Source: Protea cynaroides
Taxonomy: Eukaryota; Streptophyta; Magnoliopsida; Proteales; Proteaceae
DNA: 64,000 nt
Assembly: GCA_028583415.1 (NCBI GenBank)
Contig: CM053275.1
Span: 88,282,278 to 88,346,277 of the forward strand
Direction of reading: 5' to 3'
Shown in pieces: positions 22,251-35,900 of the stretch. How positions within the stretch are numbered: position 1 is the first letter of the stretch; each line of letters opens with the position of its first letter. The notes under the pieces were generated by a model. The model was not told the DNA's origin. It did no database searches and was given only the letters and a program-made list of their open reading frames with translations. A program made the translations under genes and the position numbers.

Positions 22251-22670
22251 GACTATATATTATTTGAATAGGTAAACTATATATTATTAAGTAAGGGGTT
22301 TTTGTAAGGTTGGGTTTGGCAATTGGACGATTAGTTTTATAATAGCGAAAAGGTGTTTTTAAGTTTGTGCACGGTCAGACATGGAACCTTTTGTCTTTAT
22401 TATTCATAATCATACATATGGGAAACCAAGTGGCCAATCAAAATGCTGATAGAAATGTTAAGCTATTGACATTTACCATCCTTGCTTATTTTTGCTATGT
22501 CAATATCTTTCTCTTATTAATGTAGATGATTTTTTTTTTTTTTTGGGGTGTAGACTTATTAATGTAGATTTGATTTACAAAATGGGAGGATTAGGTTTTA
22601 AAAAATTAGAAACTTCAATGACAGCAAAGTTATATATATGGGAAAAAAGAGTAACAAACATCAATATGTC

Positions 22671-22913
22671 GGATCCGCATCTTTTTCTCCCAGTGGTTCT
22701 GGGAGGACAGTGGCAATCTACCCTGGATGGCAGCCATGTGACTCTCGGTGAATTCGAGACCCACGTTCGAGTCGACACTCAATCGACAAGCCGAGTTGAC
22801 AGGGGGTGTCGGTTCAGACGTGGGTCTCGGATTCACCCGAGAGCCACGTGGCCGCTATTCGAGATAGGTTGCCACGTCCTCCCAAAGCCATTAGGAGGAG
22901 ATGATATGAATCC
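22671..22913. mobile_element. GC-rich hairpin MITE, 243 bp, copy 3
   Basis: An imperfect palindrome with ends GGATCCGCATC and its near complement, flanked by a perfect 9-bp TSD CAATATGTC (22662-22670, 22914-22922). It is the same length as the copy at 3572. It contains one intact CACGTG (22845-22850) and a mutated partner. It lies about 1.4 kb upstream of the CuAO-1 start codon and is absent at the matching place upstream of CuAO-2. Confidence 0.9.
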
Positions 22914-23703
22914 CAATATGTCACATTCTGTTTTACTAATTCATATCAATAAAAGAAAAATGATCCATTAAATCAAGTTGAATGATTGAGAGAAAAATAC
23001 GTGTCAATTTCACACCAAAACATTTTGATGTTTCACATTTGCAACCGTCATCAAATAGAGTACTAAAATTATACTCCTGTTGACGTTTTCATATAATGGC
23101 TAAACGAATGTGTATTAAAAAGAAATAATTACAATTACATGTAGTAACAATCTTTGTCACATCAATTACTAAAATTATTGAATCAAGTGGCACAAAAAAT
23201 CCAAGACTATCAACTAAATATTGACATACTACCCTATAAAAAAAATAGAAAAAAAAAGAAGACCAGAAAGGGGCTTACTTGATCAACATCAATGCAAATA
23301 GAAAGTTACCTTCCAGTCTTCCACCCTGTATTTTGGCCAAGGTGACAAGACCCAATTGGTGTCATGTTAGAGAGAGAGAGAGAGAGAGAGAGAATATTTT
23401 AGGATTTTCTAAAAATATGTAATTATTTGCAATTCTTAATTCAAATAAACCTTTTTCATATTTAAGAAATTTAGAGCTAAATACTTCAAGAAAATATCCT
23501 AAATTTCTAAAAAAATTTAACCCTATTTGACTTAGCTTTATCCAACTAAATTTACTAACAATTCTATTGGAGAAAATTCTTAAAAGCATGCCAGTAGCTT
23601 ATTGCATACACCCAAACTATCCATAATAAATCTATATTCTATTATATTAATTTCTATCTAAAGCATAGGGTTGTGTTCTCAACAAGATCTTGCAATCCGA
23701 ATA

Positions 23704-23800
23704 CAATTGGTAGCTCAGTTGGCAAGCGCCTACGGGCTCAAGGTTTCGATTCTCCTATCTTCACGTTGTACCTTAAGGCTCTCTCTCTCTCTCTCTCCCT
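23704..23800 (+). mobile_element. tRNA-derived SINE head or tRNA relic
   Basis: TAGCTCAGTTGG at 23711-23722 fits the pol III box A consensus. GGTTTCGATTC at 23742-23752 resembles box B, about 30 bp downstream as in tRNAs. The flanks do not pair into an acceptor stem, so I favour a tRNA-derived SINE over a functional tRNA gene. It is followed by a (CT)n run. Confidence 0.55.
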
Positions 23801-24080
23801 TGTAACAATGTCTCATGGGGTAGAAACAGATAGATAGATAGACCAAAAAGAAAAATCTTGCAATCTTTGTTAGGTAGAAAGGTGGACTTTAGGCTTGGCA
23901 TGAAGTCCAATAGGTGGGGTCCATATTTGGCATGCACTTTGACATGGTCGAAAGAAGAGAATTGAACATCCTTCAAGATTTACGAACAAATGAATTAGAT
24001 TAGAAGATTTTTTTTTTCTTATCCACGTTAAATATTCATCCATCACTGAGTTCTCATTATTACTCTTCATACTAGATGAA

Positions 24081-25446
24081 TATAAAAATTAATCTCCCAT
24101 TGCTCAAGAAATCCCATCTAATCATCAAAGTGGTGGATCATTGAGCGTAAATTAATTTTTGTATAGCTAAGGGACAAAACAATACACCAAAAAAAATTAG
24201 TGGATTAAGTGGGCCCTGTTTAGCATTTTTGCAAAAAAAAAAAAAGAAAAGAAAAAAAATTATAAATTGAAGATAGCCTAATAATGCATCACCATAGAGC
24301 ACTATCCCTATGAAAATTAAAATGAAAAAGTATCCAATATAATTAACTCAACTCATCATATATTAATCATCATCCACAAAGAGGAGTAATCTATAAGTCT
24401 TGAACAAATAAAATAGGGCTATTGGGACCTGATTCAGACTTCAATAGTCAAGAAGGCCACAATCATGGCTCTGGAGAAGCAAAAATTTTGGTTCCTTTAC
24501 TGATTTTTCTCCCTTTTTACCATATTTTTTTTTTTTTTCTCATCTTTAATCAGGAAATATCCAATTATCTATCCATTTCATCTGACTAGGCTAAACACTG
24601 AAGTTTCAATGGAGGGCAACCTAATATTTAGAGTGGGATCATAACGGGTTTTAATGGACTTGCTTCTTTCTTGAACTTGTCTATAGTGGTAAAAGTGAGA
24701 TTCCATTCAATTAATTTAAAAAAAGTGAGATTCCCAATATCATTGCTGCATATGCTATCAGTCTTGACTGATTCTGATTCTGATTCTGATTCAATTTTAT
24801 GCCTGATTGGCCCCTAATCATCAAGTTTTTCAGATTCTTTGAGTAGTCGTTTGGTCATAGGGTTAAGTTATGGTCAATGTCATGGTAACCTACCTAGGTT
24901 CTGCCTTTGGTGGCTTAACTGTGTTCGAGTTTAATTTCTTTTCTTGTTTTGTATGATTCTATTTTGCTCTCATTTTTTTAATGGTTCAGCCTTTTTTTTT
25001 AATAAAAACAAAAAACGAAACTACAAAAAACTCGTTTCAACTTACATAAACTCCCACAGAATTACATAAAAAAAAAAAATAAAGAATCCTCTGACCACAA
25101 ACTCTAGGAAACAATGTCCATCATTTTAAATCATTATTTCTTGAATATGTACTCAAGACTTGGTTTGTTTAACATAAAGTATAAAAGTGAGAAAATTAGT
25201 TTATTAGTGATAAAGTACATGCATCTTATTATTTATTTAAAAATCTGAGTTATCCAGCTATTAAAATTTATACAAATTTTTTTTTTTTTTTTTGAGAAAA
25301 TGACATAAAATATTGTGGGAAAAATGCCATTTTCATAAGACTAGTGGAATTATATATATTTTTTTCTTTTAAGAATTGTAGAATGTAGTATTGGCATTGA
25401 ATATATAAGGGGGAAGATTGAACTGAGAAACTTAAAAAGTAGTATA
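24081..25446. other. Non-coding AT-rich stretch
   Basis: No gene or element is recognised. It contains poly(A)/poly(T) runs (for example about 24232-24262 and 24524-24540) and a short (TGATTC)n run at about 24767-24793. Confidence 0.6.
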
Positions 25447-25583
25447 AAAATTCTCTCCTGTCCACCTGCCGTCGGTCAAGGGTGGGATTTCAGCCGGCCC
25501 ACCTCCCAATGTATTGGTAGGCGGGCCGACTGATCCCCAGCCCTTGGATCAACGGCAGGAATCTCCTACCGTGGGAGAGGATT
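25447..25583. mobile_element. Short GC-rich hairpin element
   Basis: Arms of about 65 bp are inverted around 25510. The left arm begins AAATTCTCTCCTG and contains CAGCCGGCCCACCTCCCAAT; the right arm ends GTGGGAGAGGATT. It resembles the hairpin MITEs at 3572 and 62920 in ends (GGATT...CTCTCC) and GC content but is shorter. No clear TSD. Confidence 0.6.
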
Positions 25584-26361
25584 CAGTTCCTAAAAAGTAT
25601 CTATCCTACTCAAAAGTAAGCTGACTGTATCTTTCGTTTGGAGAAAATTTTCATAACCAAAAGTGGGTGAAAAAGATTAAAAAAAAAGAAAAAGATCCTT
25701 TATCTAGCTACCAAGCAGTAGAAGGATCGTAATTGCTCATAATGCATCGAGATATGTGTTCATACACTATGAACGGTTGGGATCTTCACTGTCGTTTGAC
25801 AGTCACAACAGAATATCTTAGTTAAAAAAAGACGTAAGAAAGTATTTTAAAATTATTTTTAAAATCCCTTTTTTATCTTTGACTTAAAGTAATTTTTGAA
25901 TATATATAGTAGGAAGATAACAACTTTTAGATTCACATCTTTGTTACGGAAATATTACTTTTAAATTATATATAAATTGGAGAGAGAAAAAATTGTATGT
26001 TATCATTTTTTAAATAAAAAGAAAGTCATCTTCACAAACCATGATACTTGGAATAGGATATTAAATGGGAGTGCCACGTACTTCGATCTCTCTCCATCTC
26101 TTTTCTTCGATATATATGGTTTCCTTTCTCTCTCTTCCATTATAAAATGTTCCATGTCAACTAGTACTAAAGTTGTGCACCTTAAGATGGATTTTTTTTC
26201 TTTTGGGAGGATATTTTTTCGACACTAATCTGATGTCAAAGCCCATTGACATCATGTAACGATGTCCGTTAGATTGGCCCACCCAACTTCTCCTCGACCA
26301 AAATGACAATAATATCCCTCTTTATTTGATGTTACCAAGATGATCCAAAGACATTGAGTGA

Positions 26362-26520
26362 AACGAATTCGGATCACCTGTATGTACATATAATGTCCAT
26401 GGGATCCTGTCATTATCTATATGATGTAAGACCCACTTCTAGAGTATAGGACTCAGGGGATATGAACGATGATAGGGATTCCCATGAAAGATACAAGTAC
26501 ATATAAATGAACTATTCTCA
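26362..26520 (+). repeat. Dispersed repeat family R150, copy B
   Basis: GGATCACCTGTATGTACATA, CCATGGGATCCTGTC, a GACCCACTTCTAGAGT stretch and a final AAGTACATATAAATGAACTA match copy A at 37227 throughout. Confidence 0.7.
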
Positions 26521-26865
26521 TATAAAACAATGTGAATATGCCATTGACGTCAATGCGGTGTCATTATAAGTGTTTTGTTTTAATGAATTCGTTTTATCTT
26601 CTTGTGATCATAAGATTTTTTTTTTTTTAAAGGTAAATTTTCTACATGGATTGGACAAGGGTTCTCAGACCGTGCAGGTGTACTCTAGCCCTTCCACATA
26701 AATTCTTTTTTTTTTTTAAATCCAGTTTTTGTGTCCACAAAAAGCTTTTTTTTTTTTTTTTTTTTTTTTGGGAGAAGATAGGGGAAAATGATTAAAATTA
26801 TGTATTTGAGAAGGTGTAATGTATGCCAGTAAACACTTTCCCCATTTTTTTACGAAAAAAGATCC

Positions 26866-26995
26866 TCTCCTATTGGTCAGCTCACCAGTCGTCTATCGAA
26901 TGGATTAAGATGGATTGACATGAGCGTCGATTATCCCAACCCGTCCCATGGACGATTAGCATGATAGGGTGATAGGAGAAGATCTAAGTCCAGTT
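26866..26995. mobile_element. Short hairpin element
   Basis: The left arm AAGATCCTCTCCTATTGGTC and the complement of the right arm AGATCTTCTCCTATCACCC are inverted over about 60 bp. Ends resemble the other hairpin elements. It follows a long poly(T) at about 26745-26769. No TSD established. Confidence 0.5.
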
Positions 26996-27775
26996 TTTAC
27001 CTTGGAGAAAGAGGAAAAAATCTACATCAATTATATTTAGGATTGTCAAATCCCAGGCTCAGTAGTTAAACTTAGGCTTGATTGAAATCAAACGTTCGTT
27101 TAATAAACTGTCACGTTAAGGTCTTGGATAAAAATACAACCAAATATTGAAACTAATCTATACCGACTGATTAACAGACTGGTTAACTCGTCGGTTACAT
27201 GGCCTTGTGCCTCTCTGAAATTTCTACATATATATCCTTTTATGTCTTGTGTTTTTTTAATATTTTTCCTTCCCCAACCATAGTGAAATAATTGGTTGTA
27301 GAGGTCCTAATAGAAGAGATATCTCCTTTTATAATCTCCAATTTTTTTGTTCTCCCAATCAATGTGGGATTAAAATTTTCACTTTCTATACACTCTCTTC
27401 ATTTACTGTCTCCACAGTTACACCCCATACATTTTTGTCTCTAATGTTTTCCTTATGGGCCGGTGACCAATCGATCAATTATAAGTAAATCAATGTTGAG
27501 TCTATTGAAACTGATCAGTTAAATATGGTGCAATCATAATATCCAAGGTCTTAAAATGGTAAAGACAAATTAGACCGCACTGACAACCAACCGATCAATT
27601 GACACCCCTAATTATACGGGTATGCAGTGTGCAGCTGTGGTGAGAAACATGACACTGTACTGTATACCGTATAGGTAGGTCCGTTCTAACCATTTGACCA
27701 TTATTGACCATTGGGCTTAGATCCAGTAGGTTTCCTTTGACTTTTTATATAACTAGGCCAAAAATTGTGTGTTCA
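26996..27775. other. Non-coding stretch with degenerate repeats
   Basis: No gene seen. Includes GTTAACTCGTCGGTTAC-like and CCGATCAATT-like degenerate repeat phrases (27040-27190, 27450-27610). Confidence 0.5.
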
Positions 27776-27925
27776 CATTTACATGCATGTACTTCTTGTA
27801 TCGTCTTTGGAATCCAATCACCGTCCATATTCAGTGGGTCCTGTACTTTACAGATGGATCCCACATCACATCGATGATAGTAAGATTCCATGGAGAGTAC
27901 ATGTATATACAGGTGATCCAAACTC
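27776..27925 (-). repeat. Dispersed repeat family R150, copy D (inverted)
   Basis: The reverse complement reads GGATCACCTGTATATACATG, CCATGGAATC, GGGATCCATC, GGACCCACTGAATATGGACG and then AAGTACATGCATGTAAAT, matching copies A-C. Confidence 0.65.
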
Positions 27926-28129
27926 GCTCAAATTATGAGGGCCTATTAAGGGTTTCAATCTGGGACAGAAATTAAAACTCGACCAACATTGTTCCATTAA
28001 AATTTGGAACCGTCCCCCACTTTAGTATTTTGGATCGGTTTTAGAGTAGATTTGGATCCTTATGAACCTAAGAAATACAACCCTACTTATTATTGGGTAT
28101 GTACATGCGTGTTATGTACGTCATTGAAT

Positions 28130-28610
28130 CAAAGAGGTAGGGTTGTCATAATTGGGCCTAAACCAATAATTTAGACTGAACAAACCTGATTCGACCCAGA
28201 TCAAATAGAAATCAAACCTTATTGGACTGGATTTGGGTTGTGTTTTTAGAGCACGGTGTATAATCGTATTGAACCAATTGAATACCCGAACCAAACCAGA
28301 CCAATAAGATTGTAACAGAACCAGCCCGATAATGGCTCAATAGAACCATTAATCCTACTTTTTATTTATTTGTTACATATACATAAAATAAACCGAAACC
28401 AAATTGAAAGTGGAATGATAAGAGTCCATTAAGTCAGCCCGATAATAAAGTGACACGTACCTGACTGGCTCATTAACTAACGAGTACAATACAGCCCGCC
28501 CCAATCCGAATATTTCATTGGACATGTTTCGAACTATCCCTAAAAAACCCGAGACCAACTTAGCCCGGACCAAAACCAACCTAAACCAACCTGTTGACAC
28601 CCCAACAAAG
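28130..28610. repeat. Degenerate AACCAAACC/GGGCC repeat tract
   Basis: Tract of recurring phrases such as AACCAAACCAGACCAATAAG, ACCGAAACCAAATTG and AGCCCGATAAT. It abuts the 3' end of CuAO-2. No coding potential. Confidence 0.45.
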
Positions 28611-28619
28611 AAGATCCTT

Positions 28620-29879
28620 TCAAACTGAAGCAGTAGCTCTACAGAAAGGCAAATCCTCCTCAACGTTGGGAGAGGACCTTAGTATAGGATTCTTCTCAAA
28701 GAAATTTACAGGCTTCAAATCAAAGCTTGATGATACCGTTGGCATAATAGGGAAATCCTCCTGGCATGGTATATGGTGAAATCCCAATGTGTACCATAAC
28801 ACTATGTCTTTGTTATCAATCGGACGATCCCTGCATCATCATCATCAGTATTTAATCCAAAAGCTTAAACTACTACGTAGAAAAATCAATAGTTATATTC
28901 AGGTATTACAGGTCCCAACGTTTTTCAATGTGAGACTTGAAGTCGATGATCAGTACCTCTCAGACCATACAGCGAGTGTATCCTCCCCTTTGCTTTGCCA
29001 AACAAGAAGTCCTCCAGCCCATTGCTCGCTTTTGTTGTAAGGTGTCACCCATATCTGACAAATTAAATTAAAAAACTAAAACTATTAGGTGGAGAAACCA
29101 ACTAGTATATCAAGACACCTCAATTCTAAACATTTTCGAATGTGGGATTATTCTCAACATGCAGTTTATAAAAATCCCAACTTACCTGATTATTCGTAAA
29201 GGAAGCACGAAATTGTGGAGGGTCAGTATGATCGAGCAAGCTTGCAGCTGTGCCACCAGGGACAACCTTGTAACCGGCCGGGTTACCAAGCCTAGACCTC
29301 TTGCCATGATTTACCACATGAAATTCTGCCGGATCATAGAGTTTAAGCTTGACTTGGGCTTCCTTCTCAGTCTGAGCAACCTCTCTCTTAACCTTTAAGT
29401 AACTCTTCCTGGGGGATTCTCCTGGTGATGTTTCTTCCTTCTCTAGATTCACCTTGACAAAGGAGTTGTCAGCACCATCAATGTCCATGTCCAAGTGGAA
29501 TGTTACATAGTGATCATGTACCACGCCGATGACATTCTCTGATACTAATGGTCCAGTCATGGCATCCCGTTCAGCTTTTTCCATTTGATTCAAGTTCTGA
29601 AGATGAGTCCCTTTCACCATCAACATCCCTGAAAGCCCTACCTGTTCATCCATTTTTTTTCCTCATGAATTAATTTTTTTCTCATTTTATTTTATTGGAA
29701 ACTTTCACATAAAACTAGGGTGTAAATTGGGACGGTTCTAGGTACTCAAGACAATTCCTAACAGACTACCACCCTGCTAAGTTAATTAACAAAATATTAA
29801 AGAAATAAAAAATATGTAAATTGCACATCATATTTATGTTGTGCAATTTATATAAATTCTCCTTAGGACTCTACCTACC

Positions 29880-29929
<50 letters not shown>

Positions 29930-32900
29930 TACTAATTTATTATCATTAATTACTCATCAACTTAGGTGGTAGGGGATAGTTAAGTTTAAGTAGGTACCTC
30001 AATCAAAATGTCAACCAAGTAAAGGTTTTTTATTTGGTTATCCTTAGATTCCTAAGGATATCAACCTTAGAATAAGAACCATGTCTTATACCATTGAAAC
30101 ACAATGAAAAAGAAACAAAAGAGATAATAAGGTTTGGTACGGTACCTTTCTCATGCATATTGACAGAGAAAAACTCTAGATTGAGCTTGAATCTCCCTCA
30201 TGAACTATCACTACGATTAAGGTCTTCTACAACCTCCGTGAACTCTCTAATTAGAGAATATGCAGCTGCAGAGACCCTAATGACTATATATATAAAAAAT
30301 AGTAACCAAACTCATCCCTACAATGAGTTCGGCCAAGGAAATCTGTTGTAAAATTTAATGTCGTACCTTATCTGAGAAATAACTTGTTCTAATGATAAAG
30401 ACTGCACTGCAACAAATAAGGAGTTTGAAGTTGAGTCGTACCACAAGTATCACAAGCGATATCGTCCTAAAGACAGAATTTGCCCTCAATGGAGCAATCG
30501 GATTTTGACACAAATTTGACTCCAAGATAAAACAGTTTCTTGGTTTTCTGTATTAAACCTGCACTGGTCTAATACGCCCCTTCAAATACTTCGGAGTGGT
30601 ACTAAGGCAAATGCAAATGTCAATGATGGAAAAAATCATTTTATATGATAAATCAAAATAAAAATCGACAGGGGGACAGCATATGGTATTGGTATCAGAG
30701 AGGGAGAATGGGAGAGAGAGTATTAGTTTCATAAAAAATTCGAACCCAATAGAGGGCTCCTACTACCCTATTTATAGAGTAGGACATGTCCTTTCTAAGC
30801 ATCCTTAGAGTAGATGTGTCCTTTTATTCCAAGGGCTCAGATAATTAGATCTTGATCTGATGGTTTAGATCACACCCCTTACCAAAGGATCTGTCCTATT
30901 GAACAGATGCACCTCTACGATCTAACGGTTTGAATTATTTGAATCTAATCTGACCGTTAAGATCACACATTTTCCCAAAGGATCTGTTCCATTGAACGGA
31001 TGTTTCCTTACGATCTTAACGGCTTGGATTGATTGATCATAATCCAAGCATTCAGATCAAATCCCTTTGGTAAGAGTGTGTCCCTTTGAATAGTCATATC
31101 TATTCAGTAATGAATCCGATCGGGTTTGGATCATGAAATGAACCGCATCCGACCTAACATAAATAAAAAAATAATCCAACTCTAAAAAATATATCTTGAG
31201 TTGACCCACACCCAAACCCATACTGCGACACGACTGGCTCGGCTAGGCACAACAAGGCTCGGCCGGCGAGCGAGCGTGTGAAAAGCAACCCGGAACTAAC
31301 CCGGACACAAGGGAGGAGGGAGACTTCCCTCCAAATTATCCTATCCCTTATAGTTCCCAAAACTATATATAAGGTTCCCTACAACCTCTTTCACTTCCCA
31401 TTTGGGACTAAGAAAAGAGACCAACCATACTTGTGTCAACTTGAGGTCTTGGGATCCAACCTCACTAGCTCCATCAATACCCTCTCAAACCACATACTAT
31501 AAGAAGGAAAAACCAAAATAGCTTTATTTTGAAACTTTACTTTTTTACTATAAAAATAATAATACAGAAAAATATAATTAAAATACAACAATTCCCCCAC
31601 AAGTTTCAAAATAAAACCGATAAAACGAATGATAGCCTCAGCACCTTAGAACAATAAGACACATCATCGTAGATGTCTTTTGGACTTGAATCTACAATAG
31701 GTATGGCAAGCCAGGCTACAAAGTATAGGTTGAATTAGACTCATTGAACATTTTCTGATTAGTGTAGCCGACTGTCCTACCAGCCATGTCCTACTGTCCA
31801 ACCCCTCAGTATACCCTTTCTATTCTTGGACATTTTGGCCATGTCCCTATCTTGGGTCATGAATGTTTAGAAAATTCGTCCATAAAAATTCTCATCGGAA
31901 GCGGCCACACTTCCTACATTCACTTAGGCCAGCCCATAGTATGCACCACGGTTAACATACCCCCACAATTCCGTGAGATTTTGGCCAATTAAGAGTTCTA
32001 AAAACTCATCTTCCTATCATCGCGGTGAGTACTATCTTCTCATCTAAACCGGAATAGACAATATATGAAAGTACTAGACAAGTCATCCAGTGACTTCGTT
32101 TTTACACTTTGAACCTAATTCTAGGGATCTCCTTTCACATAGGTTGGGTGTCCATCACCTAACTCATGATTCATGGACTTTAAGCCTATTCCTCTAGATG
32201 TATCTTGGATAACTTTGGTAGACCGCGATTTTGTTAGCATATCTGCTACATTTGCCTCTGACTTAACAAAGTCAATTGCTATGGTACCATCTTCCACATA
32301 TTGTCGCACCAGATTATGTCTAAAGCGTATATGCATTTTCTTATCATTATATACTTTACTCTTAGCCTTGGCTATTGCTGTCTGACTATCACAATTAATA
32401 TGGATATGTGACACAGGCATTGCCCATAACGGTATATCTGCTACTAGATTCTTAAGCCATTCTGCTTCTGATCCAGCTTTTCCTAAAGCCACAAACTCTG
32501 CTTCCATGGTGGAACTTGTCCCATAGGATTGTTTAACGGATTTCCAAGAGATCGCACCTCCACCCAAAGTAAATACATAACCACTAGTAGTAAGAGTTTC
32601 TTTTGAATCTGAAATCTAGTTTGCATCACAAAACCCTTCAAGAACTACAGGATTTCCACTATAGTGTAAACCATAGTTCATGGTATTCTTTAAATGCCTT
32701 AACAAATGTATCAAAGCATCACAATTTTCTTGACCTGGATTTCTTGTAAACTGGCTTAACTTCCCTATAACTAGGACAATATTAGGTCGAGTACAATTCA
32801 TTAAATAAGAAACTGAACCAATAATATGTGAATAAAGCTTTTGGGATATTGGTTCACCTTCATACCTTTGTAAACGAGTATCAACTAACAATGGAATCTT

Positions 32901-35900
32901 TACAGGTTTATCATCAAAATGACCATACTTTCTAAGTATGCTTTCCACATAATGTGTTTGAGACAAAATTATATCATTTTGTCTCCTTATAATCTTGATT
33001 CCTAATATAACATCAGCTTCACCCATGTCTTTAGTGTCAAATTTAGACATAAGGAATGCTTTTGTGGATTTAACAATTTTAAGACTTGTTCTCATAATCA
33101 ACATATCATCCATATATAAAATTATGAATACACCTTTGTTATCATTAAACTTATTATATAAACATCTTTCAGAATCATTAACATGAAAACCATTTGAAAC
33201 TAAAATACTATCAAATTTTGCATGTCATTGTTTAGGTGCTTGATTCAAACCATATAATGAACGCACTAGTTTACAAACTTTATGTTCTTGTCTTGAAATT
33301 ACACATCATGCAGGTTGTTTGATATAAATTTCTTCTTCTAAGTATCCATTTAAGAATGTTGTCGTAACATCCATTTGATGTATGACCAGCTTATACATAG
33401 ATGCAATTGCAATCATTAATCTAATTGTTGCAATTCTGGTCATAGGTGAAAATGTATTAAAAAAGTTTATATCCTTTTTCTGACAAAATCTTTTGACAAC
33501 TAATCTTGCTTTAAATTTGTCAAGGGATCCATCAGGTTTTAATTTCTTCTTAAAAATCCATTTAGTGTCAAGAACCTTAGTACCTGATGGGAGAGGAATT
33601 AATTCTCAAGTATGATTTGCAATAATAGATTCTAATTCACTTTTAATTGCTTCTTTTCAAAAAATAGAATAAGGAGCAATGAGGCTTGTTGGTATGTTAA
33701 TGGATCATTCATAATCATGTAAGTAAATATACTATCACCCATATTAGTTTCCCTTCTTTGCCTTATACTTCTTCTTAATTCAATTTCACTACTAGGTTCA
33801 TCATTAATTATATGATCATTTTCATGCATTACATGTTCATTTGATATAGATACATTATTATATAAATCTTTTCTCATGCATCCCTAGATTCAATTATGCT
33901 ATTAGCATCAAACATACCATCCATAGATTTAAGTACTAAAAATCTATAAGCAACAGCACTATGTGAAGCATATCCAATAAAAACACAATCACAAGTTCTT
34001 GGTCCAAGTTTTCTTTTCTTAGGTTAAAAAATACCTACTTTAGCCAAGCAACCCTATACTTTTAAATATTTAAGATTAGGTTTCCTACCATGTCATTGTA
34101 TAAAAGGTATAGAACTAGTTTTTCTATGAGGTATTCTATTTAAGACAAAACATGCCGATAAAATGGCTTCCCCCCACATATTCATGGGTAAACCAGAACT
34201 AATTAACATGGAGTTCATTGTTTCTTTAAGAGATCGATTCTTTCTTTCAACGACTCCAATAAATTCGGGTTAATAGGGGGTTGTGGTCTCATGTATTATT
34301 CCATGTTCTTCACAATATTGAGAAATATTGTATTCTGTTCCTCTATCAGTCCTAAGTCTTTTAATTTTCTTTCCTAATTGGTTTTCAACCTCAGTTTTAT
34401 ATAATATGAAAGCATCACTTGCTTCATCCTTGGTCCGAAGTAAATAAACCTTAGTATATCGAGAATAATCATCTATAAATGTCACAAAGTATCTTTTATC
34501 ACCTCTTGACTCATGTGATTTAAAATCACATAGGTCACTATGGATTAATTCCAACAAGTCATTACATCTAGTTGAGCATTTATTATGTTTAAATTATATA
34601 TTTTCTTCAATTAAACCATCATGACATAGACGTTTAATATAATTTGCATTGCAATGTCTTAACCTACCATGCCATATGTCATACGAATCAACAATATAAA
34701 TAGAAGCACTTGTATTATCATTCATTAAAATAGAATCAACATTAAGTACAAATAGTCCATCAGAATTATAACCCTTCCCAATGAATACATTATTTTTGGT
34801 GATGACAACCTTATCCACCTCAAAAGCCAACCGAAATCCCGTCTTGTTTAGAAGAGCTCCAGAAACAAGATTGTGCCTTATGTCAGGCACATGTAGTACA
34901 TTCTTAAGGAAGAGATATTTTCCTGAAGTCAACTTCAGTTCACTAATCCCTTCCCTATAACTTGAGAGGTCTGGGAATTTCCCATAAAAACTTGTTCTCC
35001 AGAACTAAACGATAAATAGTTGACAAATGAATTTTGATCCTCGCATACATGCTTAGTGGCACCCGTATCTATGATCCAGTCTATTGGTTTGTTAACCAAA
35101 TTCACCTCTGTCACTACGACTACAAAGAAATCTGCTTCTGTTAAGTTAACATTAGCCTTGCCAAGTCCTTATTTTTTTGATTTCGATAATCTTTCTTGAA
35201 GTATCCCAGTTTGCCACATACAAAGCAAAGTCCTCTCTGTTTCTTGAAAATTGTTTCCTTCTTTGCTTTCAGGTTCTTCTTGTAAGGTTTTCCTTTCTTT
35301 GACTCAACCAAATTAGCCTTAGATTTATACTCTTTGGCCTTTTCATTTTTATCCTTTTTACGATTCTTCTCATGAACCTTGATCCGGACAATCACTTGGT
35401 CCAAAGTTAAATCTTTTTTCTTGTATTTAAGACTTAAACTTAAAATTATTCCAAGAGGTAGGTAATTTCTCAATAAGAGACCTAGCAACAAATTCATCCG
35501 GTAATACCATTCCCTCTTTAGTCAAGTCACCCACAAGAATCTAGAATTAGTCTATTTAAGTCGATATACTCTTGTCATCATTTATAGTGTATCCAAGGAA
35601 ATTTGCAATCACATATTTTTTATTCCCAGCATCTTTCAATGAATACTTAGTGTCTAATGCATTCTAGATAGATAAAGCAGATTCATGGGAAGCTTAAACA
35701 CCATATAATTCATTAAACAGAGAGTTCATAATACGATTCTAGCATTGATAATCTGCAACAACCCATTCTTCTCTCTCCTTCTTAGCAGAGTCATCACTTT
35801 CTTCAGGAATGGGGTTGGTCAAAGCAAATGATATAGCCAATTGATTAAAAAAAAAGAATCTTCTGTTTCCATCTCTTATAGTTTAAGCTATCAAATGACT

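Larger units (their letters stand above)
22470..24080. repeat. Duplicated upstream flank of the CuAO pair, copy 1
   Basis: Several blocks appear in the same order as in 39755-43180: a GAGGATTAGGTTT..AAAA..GAAAC block (22588; 39804), TCAAGTTGAATGATTGAG (22974; 40060), a TTTGGCCAAGGTGAC block (23333; 40307), TAATTATTTGCAATTCTTAA (23419; 40605) and TCCAATAGGTGGGGTCCAT (23906; 43079). This indicates that the tandem duplication extended well upstream of the coding regions. Identity is low, so the duplication is old. Confidence 0.65.

Noticed and set aside
23711..23752. Functional tRNA gene
   Set aside because: Box A and a box B-like motif are present, but I could not pair an acceptor stem and box B has an extra base.
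30681..30710. Primer-binding site TGGTATCAGAG for a plus-strand copia element
   Set aside because: The match lies inside the LTR of an element whose coding strand is minus, and the partner LTR has a mutated version. It is likely fortuitous.
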